Shown piece after piece: positions 23,091 to 30,489 of a stretch of DNA of 31,668 nt; positions within the stretch are counted from its first letter, which is position 1; every line of letters begins with the position of its first letter. This DNA comes from JANWXR01 sp033577755 (GTDB lineage Bacteria; Chloroflexota; Anaerolineae; Anaerolineales; UBA6663). The notes beneath the pieces were generated by a model that had not been told where the DNA came from, did no database searches, and worked only from the letters and a program-made list of their open reading frames with translations. The translations under genes were made by a program, and so were the position numbers. The stretch covers positions 1-31,668 of the forward strand of contig JAVQXV010000018.1 of assembly GCA_033577755.1 (NCBI GenBank), read 5' to 3'.

Positions 23091-23130
23091 GAAAAATGAA
23101 GAAGGCCTCTCGCAATCTGAGAGGCCTTCG
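23091..23130 (-). terminator. Attenuator terminator upstream of lysW
   Basis: On the minus strand GAAGGCCTCTC (segment 3) pairs perfectly over 11 bp with GAGAGGCCTTC (segment 4), with a 7-nt loop, followed by TTCATTTTT. It lies immediately before the lysW ribosome-binding site, so transcription through it is required for any expression of the operon from upstream. Confidence 0.85.
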
Positions 23131-23206
23131 GGCTAGCGTGGCTTGGGTCGCAGGTGCGCGGGCGTCTTCCCAAACTCAAAAACCGAAGACCTCTACAGGC
23201 TTCGGG
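23101..23206 (-). promoter_or_regulatory. Ribosome-mediated attenuator (segments 1-4)
   Basis: On the minus strand, segment 1 (CCCGAAGCC, 23198-23206) can pair with segment 2 (GGTCTTCGG within 23183-23193). Segment 2 (AGAGGTCTTCGG) can instead pair over 12 bp, with one G-U, with segment 3 (CCGAAGGCCTCT, within 23119-23132). Segment 3 can pair with segment 4 (23101-23111) to make the terminator. Segment 1 begins just after the Arg codons of the leader peptide, and the leader stop codon lies 5 nt past segment 2. A ribosome stalled at the Lys/Arg codons would free segment 2 and prevent termination; one at the stop codon would mask it. Confidence 0.75.
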
Positions 23207-23244
23207 AAACGACGCGCGCGCTTCAGACCGGCGATCCAGTTCAT
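23176..23244 (-). CDS. Leader peptide of the lys operon
   Basis: A 22-codon frame, MNWIAGLKRARRFPKPVEVF plus GF, ending in TGA at 23176-23178. It contains K8, R9, R11, R12 and K15 in a cluster, appropriate for sensing charged tRNA-Arg and tRNA-Lys; the LysW system makes lysine and, in some organisms, arginine. The evidence is its position: the basic codons directly precede attenuator segment 1 and the stop codon directly follows segment 2. No Shine-Dalgarno sequence is visible, as is also true of several real genes here. Leader-peptide attenuation of the Thermus lysine cluster is, as I recall, on record and should be compared. Confidence 0.6.
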   Translation of the reverse strand: MNWIAGLKRARRFPKPVEVFGF

Positions 23245-23541
23245 GTTGTTGACGATTATGGTGGCGATAGGTTAAGTCGTCATTGTGTGATTCGTAAGAA
23301 ATTTTGACCTGTTGATTGGGCAAAGTCGTCGAACCGCCGTCGGCTTGCTCACCCATCCAAGCCGTCCCAAAGCTATTAGCCTGTCAGAAAGTGGTTAGGT
23401 TATTCTTGAAGCGGCAGGCGCTCCTGACCGTAGAGTCAGACAAAGCGACCGGCCGGCAAGATCAAATAACCTTAATGAATCGCGCTATACCATCGAGTAG
23501 AATGCTGTTCGACACAGTCTCCCGCTTCGCCGCTCTCTTGC
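23245..23541. other. Divergent intergenic region
   Basis: This stretch separates the lys operon leader (minus) from the 23542 gene (plus) and must hold both promoters. For lys the best minus-strand candidate is a weak TTACGA, 17 bp, TAACCT pair near 23262-23290. For the plus-strand gene I see no good match. No tRNA, T-box or lysine-riboswitch architecture was recognised. Confidence 0.4.
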
Positions 23542-24762
23542 ATGCCTCGCATTAACTGGTTCATCTTCGGCTTCTACCTGGTGCTGACCATCGGTGTATT
23601 CATCGGCGTGCTGGTTTCCCCGCCGTTCCGCGCCAACGGCTGGCTTTCCTACGCGCCGCTGCGTGAACTGGTGTTGCCGCCGCCGCCGCCCATCGAAATC
23701 TTGCTGCTGTACTCAACGGAGAAGGAAGCCTGGCTGCAGGAAGTGATTGGCCGCATGGAAAGGGATGGCTTGCAGGTGGAGGGCCGCCCGCTCAAGGTCA
23801 GGCTGGAGAAGCTTGGCTCGCGCGAAATTGTGCTTGCCGTCCTCAGCGGCGAGGCGAAGCCTGATCTGATTAGCCCGGCCAGCTCGCTCCAACTCGCTAT
23901 CCTCACCGACCTGTCCGCCGGCAAGTTCGGGAGTTCTGTCATCAATCAAGCCGATACCGCCCTGTGCCGGCCGGTGCTGCGCACGCCGCTTGTGATTGCC
24001 GCCTGGCGGGAACGCGCCGATGTGCTCTGGGGCGCAGACCCGGCTGGGAATTTGTGGTTGCGTCTGCATGATGCTCTGATCAACCCTCAGGGCTGGGCTG
24101 CCTTCGGTCATCCGGAATGGGGCTTTGTCAAATATGGGCAGACCGACCCGCTGCGCTCGAACAGTGGCTTTATGGCGACGCTACTTATGACATATGCCTA
24201 CTTCGGCAAGACCGGCGGCCTGAGCGGGCAGGACCTGCTGGGAGACCCCGGCTTTCAACGCTGGTTTGAAGAGTTCCAGGACAGCGCCGTTACGCCGTTC
24301 GCCCAAAGCACCGGCCCGCTGATGCAAGACATGATTACTATTGGCCCCAGCCGATACGATTTCGTGGCCGTGTACGAATCCACCGCTATCGAACAGGCGG
24401 AGAACGCGGTGGGGCGGTACGGTGAGTTGCGCATCTACTATCCGCCGGCGACGATGGTCAGCGATCATCCCTTCTGCGCGCTGCGGCAGACGGTGGCCAC
24501 GCCCTGGGTGACGCCGGAAAAGCTGCGCGCGGTACAAGTCTTTCTGGATTACCTGACTGCAGAGCCGGCGCAGGAGCTGGCCCTGCTGCGCTACGGCTAT
24601 CGCCCGGTGAACCCGGCGGTCTCGCTGACCATGCCCGGCAGCCCGCTAAGCAAGTACGCTACCAACGGCTTGCGCGCCGACCTGCCTCCGGAGGTAGAGG
24701 TGCCGCCCGGCGAGGTGCTCAACACGTTATTGGATTTATGGTCGCGAGTGACCGGTCGCTAG
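23542..24762 (+). CDS. Membrane-anchored solute-binding-like protein
   Basis: A 406-residue protein with one N-terminal membrane helix (about residues 5-27) and no lipobox, then a Pro-rich stretch (VLPPPPPIEI), then an extracellular solute-binding-type fold (about 52-370). Several segments recur in the next gene: STEKEAWLQEVI against GSEKREWLEPLV, SPASSLQ against SPASSLY, GHPEWGFVKYGQTDP against GYPEWGSFKFGHTHP, NSGF in both, HPFCALRQTVATPWVT against HPYIILNAPWVT. It lacks the VWA domain of that gene. No ABC permease or ATPase lies nearby, so a transport role is not supported. First gene of a three-gene cassette. Confidence 0.75.
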   Translation: MPRINWFIFGFYLVLTIGVFIGVLVSPPFRANGWLSYAPLRELVLPPPPPIEILLLYSTEKEAWLQEVIGRMERDGLQVEGRPLKVRLEKLGSREIVLAVLSGEAKPDLISPASSLQLAILTDLSAGKFGSSVINQADTALCRPVLRTPLVIAAWRERADVLWGADPAGNLWLRLHDALINPQGWAAFGHPEWGFVKYGQTDPLRSNSGFMATLLMTYAYFGKTGGLSGQDLLGDPGFQRWFEEFQDSAVTPFAQSTGPLMQDMITIGPSRYDFVAVYESTAIEQAENAVGRYGELRIYYPPATMVSDHPFCALRQTVATPWVTPEKLRAVQVFLDYLTAEPAQELALLRYGYRPVNPAVSLTMPGSPLSKYATNGLRADLPPEVEVPPGEVLNTLLDLWSRVTGR

Positions 24763-24783
24763 TTGTGGTAAGGAGCTTTGACA

Positions 24784-26454
24784 ATGAAACTAAGAACGTA
24801 TCCCCTGTTGGCGCTGACGGTGATTGCATCACTGTTGCTTTCTGCCTGTAATGCCATTACTGAGTTGGCGCAGCCGACCGTTACTATCAGCATCGTCTAT
24901 GGCTCGGAGAAACGCGAATGGCTTGAGCCGCTGGTAGAGCAGTTCAACGCTGCAAAGAACAAGATCGCCAGCGGCGAGGTCATTAAGGTCGAAGCGACGG
25001 CGCTTGGCTCGATCGAGGCGGTGGAAGGTATCATCGCCGGGCGGATACAGCCGACGGTATGGAGCCCGGCCTCCTCATTGTACGTACCGCTGGCCAACGC
25101 CGAGTGGCGGCAGAATAACGCCGAAGACCTGATCACCGGTAACCCGAAGAACTTGGTGCTCAGCCCGGTCGTAGTTGCGATGTGGCAGCCGATGGCGGAA
25201 GCGCTCGGCTGGCCGAACAAACCCATCGGCTGGGCCGACATCGCGCAGCTGGCCATCTCCGAAGAGGGCTGGTCGGCCTACGGCTACCCAGAGTGGGGCA
25301 GCTTCAAGTTCGGACACACCCACCCTGAATTTAGCAATAGCGGTTTTGCCGCCGTGATTGCGCAGGCCTATGCCGGCGCAGGCAAGCAGCGCGACCTGAC
25401 CATCGCCGATCTGCAGAGCGAGCCGGTGAAGCAGCTGCTGCGCGAGGTGCAGGCCAGCATCATTCACTACGGCACCAGTACCGGCTTCTTCGCCGAGCGC
25501 ATGTTCGAGCGCGGCCCTTCCTACCTGAGCGCAGCCGTGCTCTACGAAAACCTGATCGTGGCGCAGGAGGCCAAGCGCCTTGCCGGGACAAGCCGGCAAT
25601 TGCCGGTGGTTGCCATCTATCCAAAAGAAGGCACGTTCACCACCAATCATCCGTACATCATCCTGAATGCGCCCTGGGTGACGACGGCACAGAAGGAAGC
25701 AGCGGAGGTCTTCGAGGCCTTCCTGCTGGACAAACCGCAGCAGCTGCGAGCGATGGAGCTTGGCTTCCGTCCCGCCGACCCGTCTATACCGTTTGCCGCC
25801 CCGCTCAACGCACAGCATGGCGTGGACATGTCTCAGCCGAAGACGGAACTGGCGACGCCCTCGCTGGAAGTGTTGCGCGGCATCGGCGAAGTGTGGCACG
25901 AGACCAAGAAGCCGGTGGATCTGGTGGCAGTGGTGGACATCTCCGGCAGCATGGCAGGCGAGAAGATTGCCGCCGCCCGAACGAGCCTGCAGCAGTTCAT
26001 TGACCTGCTCGATGACCGCGACCGATTGCAGGTCATACTCTTCAACGATAAGGTGATGACGATGGTGCCCTTGTCACCTCTGGGAGAGAAGCGGGCTGAT
26101 ATCCGCCGTCGGGTGGGCGGTATTGTGGAGTCGGGCGGTACGGCGCTTTACGACTCCATCGCCCAAGCCTATGCGGAATTACAGGCCAGTGCCGATCCGA
26201 AGCATATCCGCGCCATCGTAGTCCTGAGCGACGGCCAGGACACCGCCTCTAGCCTGACGCTGGAAGCGTTGTTGCAGCAGATCGGGCAGCTTCAAGAGGG
26301 CGGCGCGTCCATCAAAATCTTCACCATTGCCTTCGGCGACGATGCCGACGAAAGCGTGCTCCGACAAATTGCAGAGGCCACAGGCGCGCGTAGCTACAAA
26401 AGCAGCCCGGAAAACATCATGCGCGTTTACGGCGAGATTGCAACGTTCTTCTGA
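24784..26454 (+). CDS. Lipoprotein with solute-binding-like and VWA domains
   Basis: A 556-residue lipoprotein (signal MKLRTYPLLALTVIASLLLS, lipidated Cys at residue 22). Residues about 34-350 form a solute-binding-like domain paralogous to the previous gene; about 378-555 form a von Willebrand A domain. The VWA metal-ion site is complete: D385-x-S387-x-S389 in VVDISGSMAG, T453 in GGTALYDS and D483 in LSDGQD, so metal-dependent ligand binding is expected. The start is the ATG at 24784, with AAGGAG at 24770-24775 and a proper signal peptide; a TTG two codons earlier is less likely. It follows the preceding gene by 21 bp. The ligand is unknown. Confidence 0.85.
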   Translation: MKLRTYPLLALTVIASLLLSACNAITELAQPTVTISIVYGSEKREWLEPLVEQFNAAKNKIASGEVIKVEATALGSIEAVEGIIAGRIQPTVWSPASSLYVPLANAEWRQNNAEDLITGNPKNLVLSPVVVAMWQPMAEALGWPNKPIGWADIAQLAISEEGWSAYGYPEWGSFKFGHTHPEFSNSGFAAVIAQAYAGAGKQRDLTIADLQSEPVKQLLREVQASIIHYGTSTGFFAERMFERGPSYLSAAVLYENLIVAQEAKRLAGTSRQLPVVAIYPKEGTFTTNHPYIILNAPWVTTAQKEAAEVFEAFLLDKPQQLRAMELGFRPADPSIPFAAPLNAQHGVDMSQPKTELATPSLEVLRGIGEVWHETKKPVDLVAVVDISGSMAGEKIAAARTSLQQFIDLLDDRDRLQVILFNDKVMTMVPLSPLGEKRADIRRRVGGIVESGGTALYDSIAQAYAELQASADPKHIRAIVVLSDGQDTASSLTLEALLQQIGQLQEGGASIKIFTIAFGDDADESVLRQIAEATGARSYKSSPENIMRVYGEIATFF

Positions 26455-26499
26455 TAAGAGAAGACGATCGAGCGTCGGTCGCAATCGTCGGCTCCCACT

Positions 26500-27222
26500 A
26501 TGCGTTCACCCTACGTCATTGCCTTTCTCAACCCCCTCAACCTGGCAATGCTGGCGCTCAGCGTTGCCGCCGGCTTGTGCTCGGCCTGGTGGCTCTTCCC
26601 GCTTGGCCTGCTGCTCTGGCTGGTGATGTTCCTGCTCGTGGCGCGCAATCCCGTCATGCGTGTGGCCCTCAAGCAGGAAGCCCGCAGCGGCGCCCTCTCG
26701 CCGCGCTTCCAGGCCGTCTTCGACGACGTGACCCGCGCGCAAACGCGCCTGTTCACTACGCTACAAAGCGCCGATGACCGGACGCAGGCCGTCTTTGCGC
26801 CGGTGCAGGACGCCGTCGAGGCGCTGGTGGATGAAGTCTATATCGTCTGCCAGCGGATGACCGGGCCGGAGAACTTCCGCCGTGTCTCCACGTTGAACAC
26901 CGACCTTGAAGGTGAGCGCGCGCTGGCCGTGCTGGCGATGGAGAGTGCCGCCGACCCGAAAGAGAAGGCCGAGAAGCAGGAGCAGGTTAGGGCAATCGAG
27001 GAGCGGATGAAGAGCATCAGGGCAGTGGAGACATTGCTCAATCGCGTCGAGACGCAGGTGAAGACGGTGGCGAACGAATTGCAGGCCACGCTGGCCGAGC
27101 TGGTACGTCTGCAGGCGCTGGGTGTGAAGGAGGCCGAGCAGCAAGTACCGACGCTGGCCCGGCGCATCCGCAGGCAGATCGAGGAACTGAAGGAGTTCGA
27201 GCGCGAGGCAGCGAAGTACTAG
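26500..27222 (+). CDS. Membrane coiled-coil protein, unknown function
   Basis: A 240-residue protein with two adjacent N-terminal hydrophobic helices (about residues 12-30 and 32-48), followed by about 190 residues of charged helical sequence, with strong coiled-coil character from 130 to 235 (EKAEKQEQVRAIEERMKSIR, RRQIEELKEFEREA). The long helical part is probably cytoplasmic. I do not recognise a characterised family. It follows the VWA lipoprotein by 45 bp in the same direction, so the two and the preceding paralogue probably act together at the cell envelope; that is inference from position. Confidence 0.7.
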   Translation: MRSPYVIAFLNPLNLAMLALSVAAGLCSAWWLFPLGLLLWLVMFLLVARNPVMRVALKQEARSGALSPRFQAVFDDVTRAQTRLFTTLQSADDRTQAVFAPVQDAVEALVDEVYIVCQRMTGPENFRRVSTLNTDLEGERALAVLAMESAADPKEKAEKQEQVRAIEERMKSIRAVETLLNRVETQVKTVANELQATLAELVRLQALGVKEAEQQVPTLARRIRRQIEELKEFEREAAKY

Positions 27223-27300
27223 CGACTTTGGCCTGCCACTTGGCGCATGAACTGCTCGCTCGAGGGGTTGGCAGCGCAGCATGAAAAGACAACATTGTGT

Positions 27301-28062
27301 ATGTGGCCAATCCAGAACTGGTGGGCGCGCCCTGTGGCCGTGTTTGGCCTGTTGACCGCGCTCGCCCTGAGCCTGACGCCGTTGCCCTCGCCCTGGGAGG
27401 GCTGGCTGCGCGATGGTTGCGAGCGCGTGAACTGCTACTGCGAAGCGCTGCGCGATGCCCTCGTCGTGCAGCCGGTCAGCACGCACTCCAACCTGGCCTT
27501 CGTCCTGGTTGGGCTGCTCATTGTCTTTGCGCCGCCGCGCGCCTCGGCCCGGCCCACCTATCAGACGGTGTTCGGGCTGGCAGTGATGGCGGTGGGCTTC
27601 GGCTCGTGGTTCTATCACGCTTCGCTCACGCGCCTGGGGGAGTGGTTCGATCTGGTCGGCGTTTATCTGCTGCTCAGTCTGATGTTGCTGGTGAACGCGC
27701 ACCGCCTGCGGCCGCTGCGGCCCGTGACCCTGGCCGCGCTGTATTTCGGTATCAATATGCTGGGCGGTTTGCAGATGGTCTTTGCCAACGCGCTACAGCA
27801 GGTGGTGTTCGTGGGATTGTTCGGCGGCGCGCTGCTGCTTGAGATCGCGGTCTGGCTGAAGCACCGGCCCCGGATGCAGTTGGGCTGGCTCCTCGCCGCG
27901 CTGGCGACGTTTGCGCTGGCAGCGGCCACCTGGCTGGCGGACGCGCAGTTGCCCTGCGACCCGGCCAGCCCCTTCCAGTGGCATGGCCTATGGCATGCGC
28001 TGACCGCGACGGCGGCGGGGTTTGTGTTCCTGTATTACCGCTCCGAAGTTGAAGGGATTTGA
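27301..28062 (+). CDS. Ceramidase-like (CREST family) membrane protein
   Basis: About 253 residues with about seven hydrophobic helices. Motifs of the alkaline ceramidase/CREST hydrolase family are visible: CYCEALRDALVVQPVSTHSN near the start (acidic residue then STHSN), FGSWFYHASLT after the third helix, and a C-terminal WHGLWHALTATAAG. The conserved His residues (FYH, HGLWH) and an Asp would bind zinc in the membrane for amide or related hydrolysis; this is family knowledge. The substrate here is unknown, since bacterial members need not act on ceramide. The ATG at 27301 (MWPIQNWW) is preferred; the frame extends to an ATG at 27247 whose extra 18 residues are polar. No ribosome-binding site supports either. 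Confidence 0.75.
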   Translation: MWPIQNWWARPVAVFGLLTALALSLTPLPSPWEGWLRDGCERVNCYCEALRDALVVQPVSTHSNLAFVLVGLLIVFAPPRASARPTYQTVFGLAVMAVGFGSWFYHASLTRLGEWFDLVGVYLLLSLMLLVNAHRLRPLRPVTLAALYFGINMLGGLQMVFANALQQVVFVGLFGGALLLEIAVWLKHRPRMQLGWLLAALATFALAAATWLADAQLPCDPASPFQWHGLWHALTATAAGFVFLYYRSEVEGI

Positions 28063-28307
28063 AGCGTCAATGATGCTGCCTCTGTAGCGCGCCTTGCATC
28101 GTCGCGGGCGCAAGCTGTTCTTCGACTCACTCTTTGCAGACGGACTCCGGTGGCGCGCCGGCGCTCTTCCGGGCGCGGGCCGAAGGTCGGGTGATTGAGC
28201 GCGGCAAAGGTCGCAGCGTCTTCCCCCGGCCTCTAGGCCCGGTTATGCAGCAGGCGGTAATGGTAATGAGGGAAGTTGAGCTAATGCTGCGCCACCGGAA
28301 GGCGCTC
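28063..28307. other. Convergent intergenic region
   Basis: Between the ceramidase-like gene (plus) and the hydrolase (minus). It holds a GC-rich short hairpin (CCGGCCTCTAGGCCCGG near 28229) without a clear T-run, so a terminator is possible but unproven. No gene-like frame. Confidence 0.4.
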
Positions 28308-30320
28308 TCAGACCAGATTTCTGGGCACGGTCTCCAGCCAGCTTTTCCGAAAGAACACGTTTCCGTTCAGCTTCACCGTTAACTCGAGGTCGAGGTGAAA
28401 GTCCGTCTCGGTGCTGCGGACTGCCCCGACGGAGCGAACGTGCGTCTCGTAGCCTTTCTCTTTCAGCAGGTAGTTGCACTCGTGGACGAGTTGCGCATGT
28501 GCAGGGTCGGCATGAAAGGCCGTTATCGCCAGACGCTCATCGGTGAACAGGGAGACGCCGTCGGGCAGGATGGTGGTGTCCGCGCCGTAGCTGTGCACGG
28601 TGACGCTGCCCGCCAGCACGTCCTCGGTAATGTGCCATTGCGCCTCCCCTTCGGAGTTGCTGCCCACGTTGGTCAGTTCGGGCGGCGTGGTCTTGAATGC
28701 GGGTGGGGGCAATTCGTCTGAAGGGGTGAGGGGCAGCGTGAGCCGCGAGGGGTGCGCCGGGCCGGTGTGGATGGTGAGTGTGCAGGCATAGGGCGATGGC
28801 CACAACATCGGGAAAAGGTTGCTGCCCAGCGTGAGCCGGATTCGGTGACCGGTTCGCCAACGGTAGCCCGTGACCTTGAGCGGCACGCGCACGGCGTAGA
28901 TTTCGCCGGGCGTCAGCGGCTTCGGTTCGGCGTGGCTCTCGCGGTGCGTCAGGTTGAGCGCGCCCTGCGTCACCAGCGCCGAGGTTCCGTCGGGATGCAC
29001 GTCGCACAGGCGCGCGGCAAGCGTGGCGACCGGCGCGCTGCAACTGACGTACACAGTCAGCTCCGGGAAGCCGAGAACTTCCAGTGGCTCGGCCAGCGGT
29101 TCGGTGGTGAATGTGAGCGCCAACGCTTCATCCGGGCGCTGATCGCGGGCCAGGCCGTTGGGCGCGCTGCCCCCGCCGGAGCTGAACGGGCCGGTGAGGC
29201 CCCAGGCCGGGCGGTGCGGGATTTCTGATTTTTGATTGTGGATTGCGGATTTCGGATGGAGGCCTGGGGAGTCCAAGTAGAAAGTAGAAAGTGAAAAATC
29301 GGAGGGCGGATAGGCGGCGTAGCTGCGCCACTCGCCGTTCTGCGCGGCGGGGAAGGGGTTGGGCGGCGTCCACTCGCGCAAGAAAACGGTGACCGGCGGC
29401 TCGGCCATCACCCCGTTGTCTTTGCCCTTTAGCCAATAGTCGAAGAAGCGCACCATCTCACGGAGATGGTCTAGGTTCGGGCCGGGATAGCCGTCCGCCG
29501 GGTACACGTGCCCCCAGTTGCCGATGAGGGCCTTGCGCGGCGCGTTGACGCACTGCGCCTGCATCCGCAGCACGGCGTCGGTGTAGCCGTCGTTCCAGCC
29601 GCCGATGTGGAAGAGCGCGCAGGTGATGCGCTCGTACTCCGGGGCAAGCGAGCCGCTGCGATAGTACGGGCCGTCTGTCTGCTGCCTCAGCCATTCGAGC
29701 AGCCAGGGCGGCGTCCGCTCCAGCCGCTCCTTCCACAGCGACGCCCAATTCTCCCTCACGTACTCGGCCCTGGGCGGCAGCGCGTTCATGGCCACCATGC
29801 TGACGGCGTATTGCGCCAGGTCGCTCATCGTCAGGCAGCCGCCGTAGTAGTGCACGTCCGTCAGGTAGCGGTCGTCGGTAGCGTATATGGGGATGATGGC
29901 CTTGAGGTGCGGCGGTTGTAGTTTGGCCACCTGGATGGCCGTGAAGCCGCCGTAGCTGATGCCCCACATGCCGACGTTGCCGTTGCACCACGGCTGCGCG
30001 GCCAGCCACTCCACGACCTCGTAGCCATCCTGCGTCTCCTCGGGCGTGTATTCGTCGCGCGCCAGACCGCCGCTGGAGCCGGTGCCGCGCACGTCCACGC
30101 GGCAGCCCACGTAGCCGCGCTGCGCGAAGTACGTCATCCGCGCCATGTCGCTGTTGTAGCGCCAGTCGTCTTTGCGATACGGGATCATCTCCAGAATGGC
30201 CGGGAATCTCTCGCCCGGCTCGCGCGGTATCGGCAGCCAGAGATTGGCCGAAAGCTCGACGCCGTCGCGCATCTTCAGGCGGACGTTGTGTTGGACTTGA
30301 GTGTCGTAGAGTTCAGACAT
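28308..30320 (-). CDS. CocE/NonD-family serine hydrolase
   Basis: A 670-residue alpha/beta hydrolase of the CocE/X-Pro dipeptidyl peptidase S15 class. The N-terminal hydrolase domain has MIPYRKDD, the oxyanion-type VDVRGTGSSGG near residue 78, the nucleophile S122 in GMWGISYGGF, and a probable catalytic His in LIGNWGHVYPAD. A C-terminal jelly-roll domain (about 390-560; begins near EPLAEPLEVLGFPELTVYV) is typical. The protein has about 100 extra residues at the end. Substrate could be an ester, amide or acyl-peptide. Residues about 340-372 (around KSAIHNQKSEIPHRP) are encoded by a heptad tract between the two domains. The start at 30320 (MSELYDTQ) has TGGAAG about 9 bp upstream. Confidence 0.85.
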   Translation of the reverse strand: MSELYDTQVQHNVRLKMRDGVELSANLWLPIPREPGERFPAILEMIPYRKDDWRYNSDMARMTYFAQRGYVGCRVDVRGTGSSGGLARDEYTPEETQDGYEVVEWLAAQPWCNGNVGMWGISYGGFTAIQVAKLQPPHLKAIIPIYATDDRYLTDVHYYGGCLTMSDLAQYAVSMVAMNALPPRAEYVRENWASLWKERLERTPPWLLEWLRQQTDGPYYRSGSLAPEYERITCALFHIGGWNDGYTDAVLRMQAQCVNAPRKALIGNWGHVYPADGYPGPNLDHLREMVRFFDYWLKGKDNGVMAEPPVTVFLREWTPPNPFPAAQNGEWRSYAAYPPSDFSLSTFYLDSPGLHPKSAIHNQKSEIPHRPAWGLTGPFSSGGGSAPNGLARDQRPDEALALTFTTEPLAEPLEVLGFPELTVYVSCSAPVATLAARLCDVHPDGTSALVTQGALNLTHRESHAEPKPLTPGEIYAVRVPLKVTGYRWRTGHRIRLTLGSNLFPMLWPSPYACTLTIHTGPAHPSRLTLPLTPSDELPPPAFKTTPPELTNVGSNSEGEAQWHITEDVLAGSVTVHSYGADTTILPDGVSLFTDERLAITAFHADPAHAQLVHECNYLLKEKGYETHVRSVGAVRSTETDFHLDLELTVKLNGNVFFRKSWLETVPRNLV
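29220..29302. repeat. Two-word heptad tract inside CocE-like gene
   Basis: Six 7-bp words (GATTTCT, GATTTTT, GATTGTG, GATTGCG, GATTTCG, GATGGAG), then after 14 bp AAGTAGA, AAGTAGA, AAGTGAA, AAATCGG. Both sets are translated in frame in the linker between hydrolase and jelly-roll domains. Confidence 0.85.
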
Positions 30321-30344
30321 CGGTGGTCTTCCAATCAATGAGCG

Positions 30345-30396
30345 CTATCCGCTTTCATCCGCTCATCCGTTACTTATCCGTTGACGACAATCCGTT
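30345..30396. repeat. ATCCG word tract upstream of flavoenzyme
   Basis: ATCCGC or ATCCGT occurs five times within about 50 bp (tatccgc, catccgc, catccgt, tatccgt, aatccgt), ending just before the promoter at 30402. Spacing is irregular (8-14 bp). It may be another degenerate word tract or a set of operator-like direct repeats. Confidence 0.5.
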
Positions 30397-30401
30397 GCTG
30401 C

Positions 30402-30429
30402 TTGACAGCCCATTTTTTGCACTTATACT
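30402..30429 (+). promoter_or_regulatory. Sigma70-type promoter for the flavoenzyme gene
   Basis: A perfect TTGACA (30402-30407) and TATACT (30424-30429, five of six matches to TATAAT) are 16 bp apart, about 60 bp upstream of the start codon at 30490. It is the best promoter match I noticed in the window. Confidence 0.65.
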
Positions 30430-30489
30430 TCGCGCCAATAAGCCAGACCATGCGCAAGTAAATAACGCCGCTGCGGTTGAAGCTCTCGT

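Noticed and set aside
23091..23300. Lysine riboswitch or T-box upstream of lysW
   Set aside because: No specifier loop, T-box sequence or riboswitch core was seen; leader peptide plus segments 1-4 explain the region better.
23072..23356. N-terminal extension of lysW to a 154-residue protein
   Set aside because: The frame is open by chance through the attenuator; family LysW is about 54 residues and a good ribosome-binding site marks the ATG at 23071.
23542..26454. ABC importer operon
   Set aside because: Two binding-like proteins but no permease or ATPase genes in the neighbourhood.
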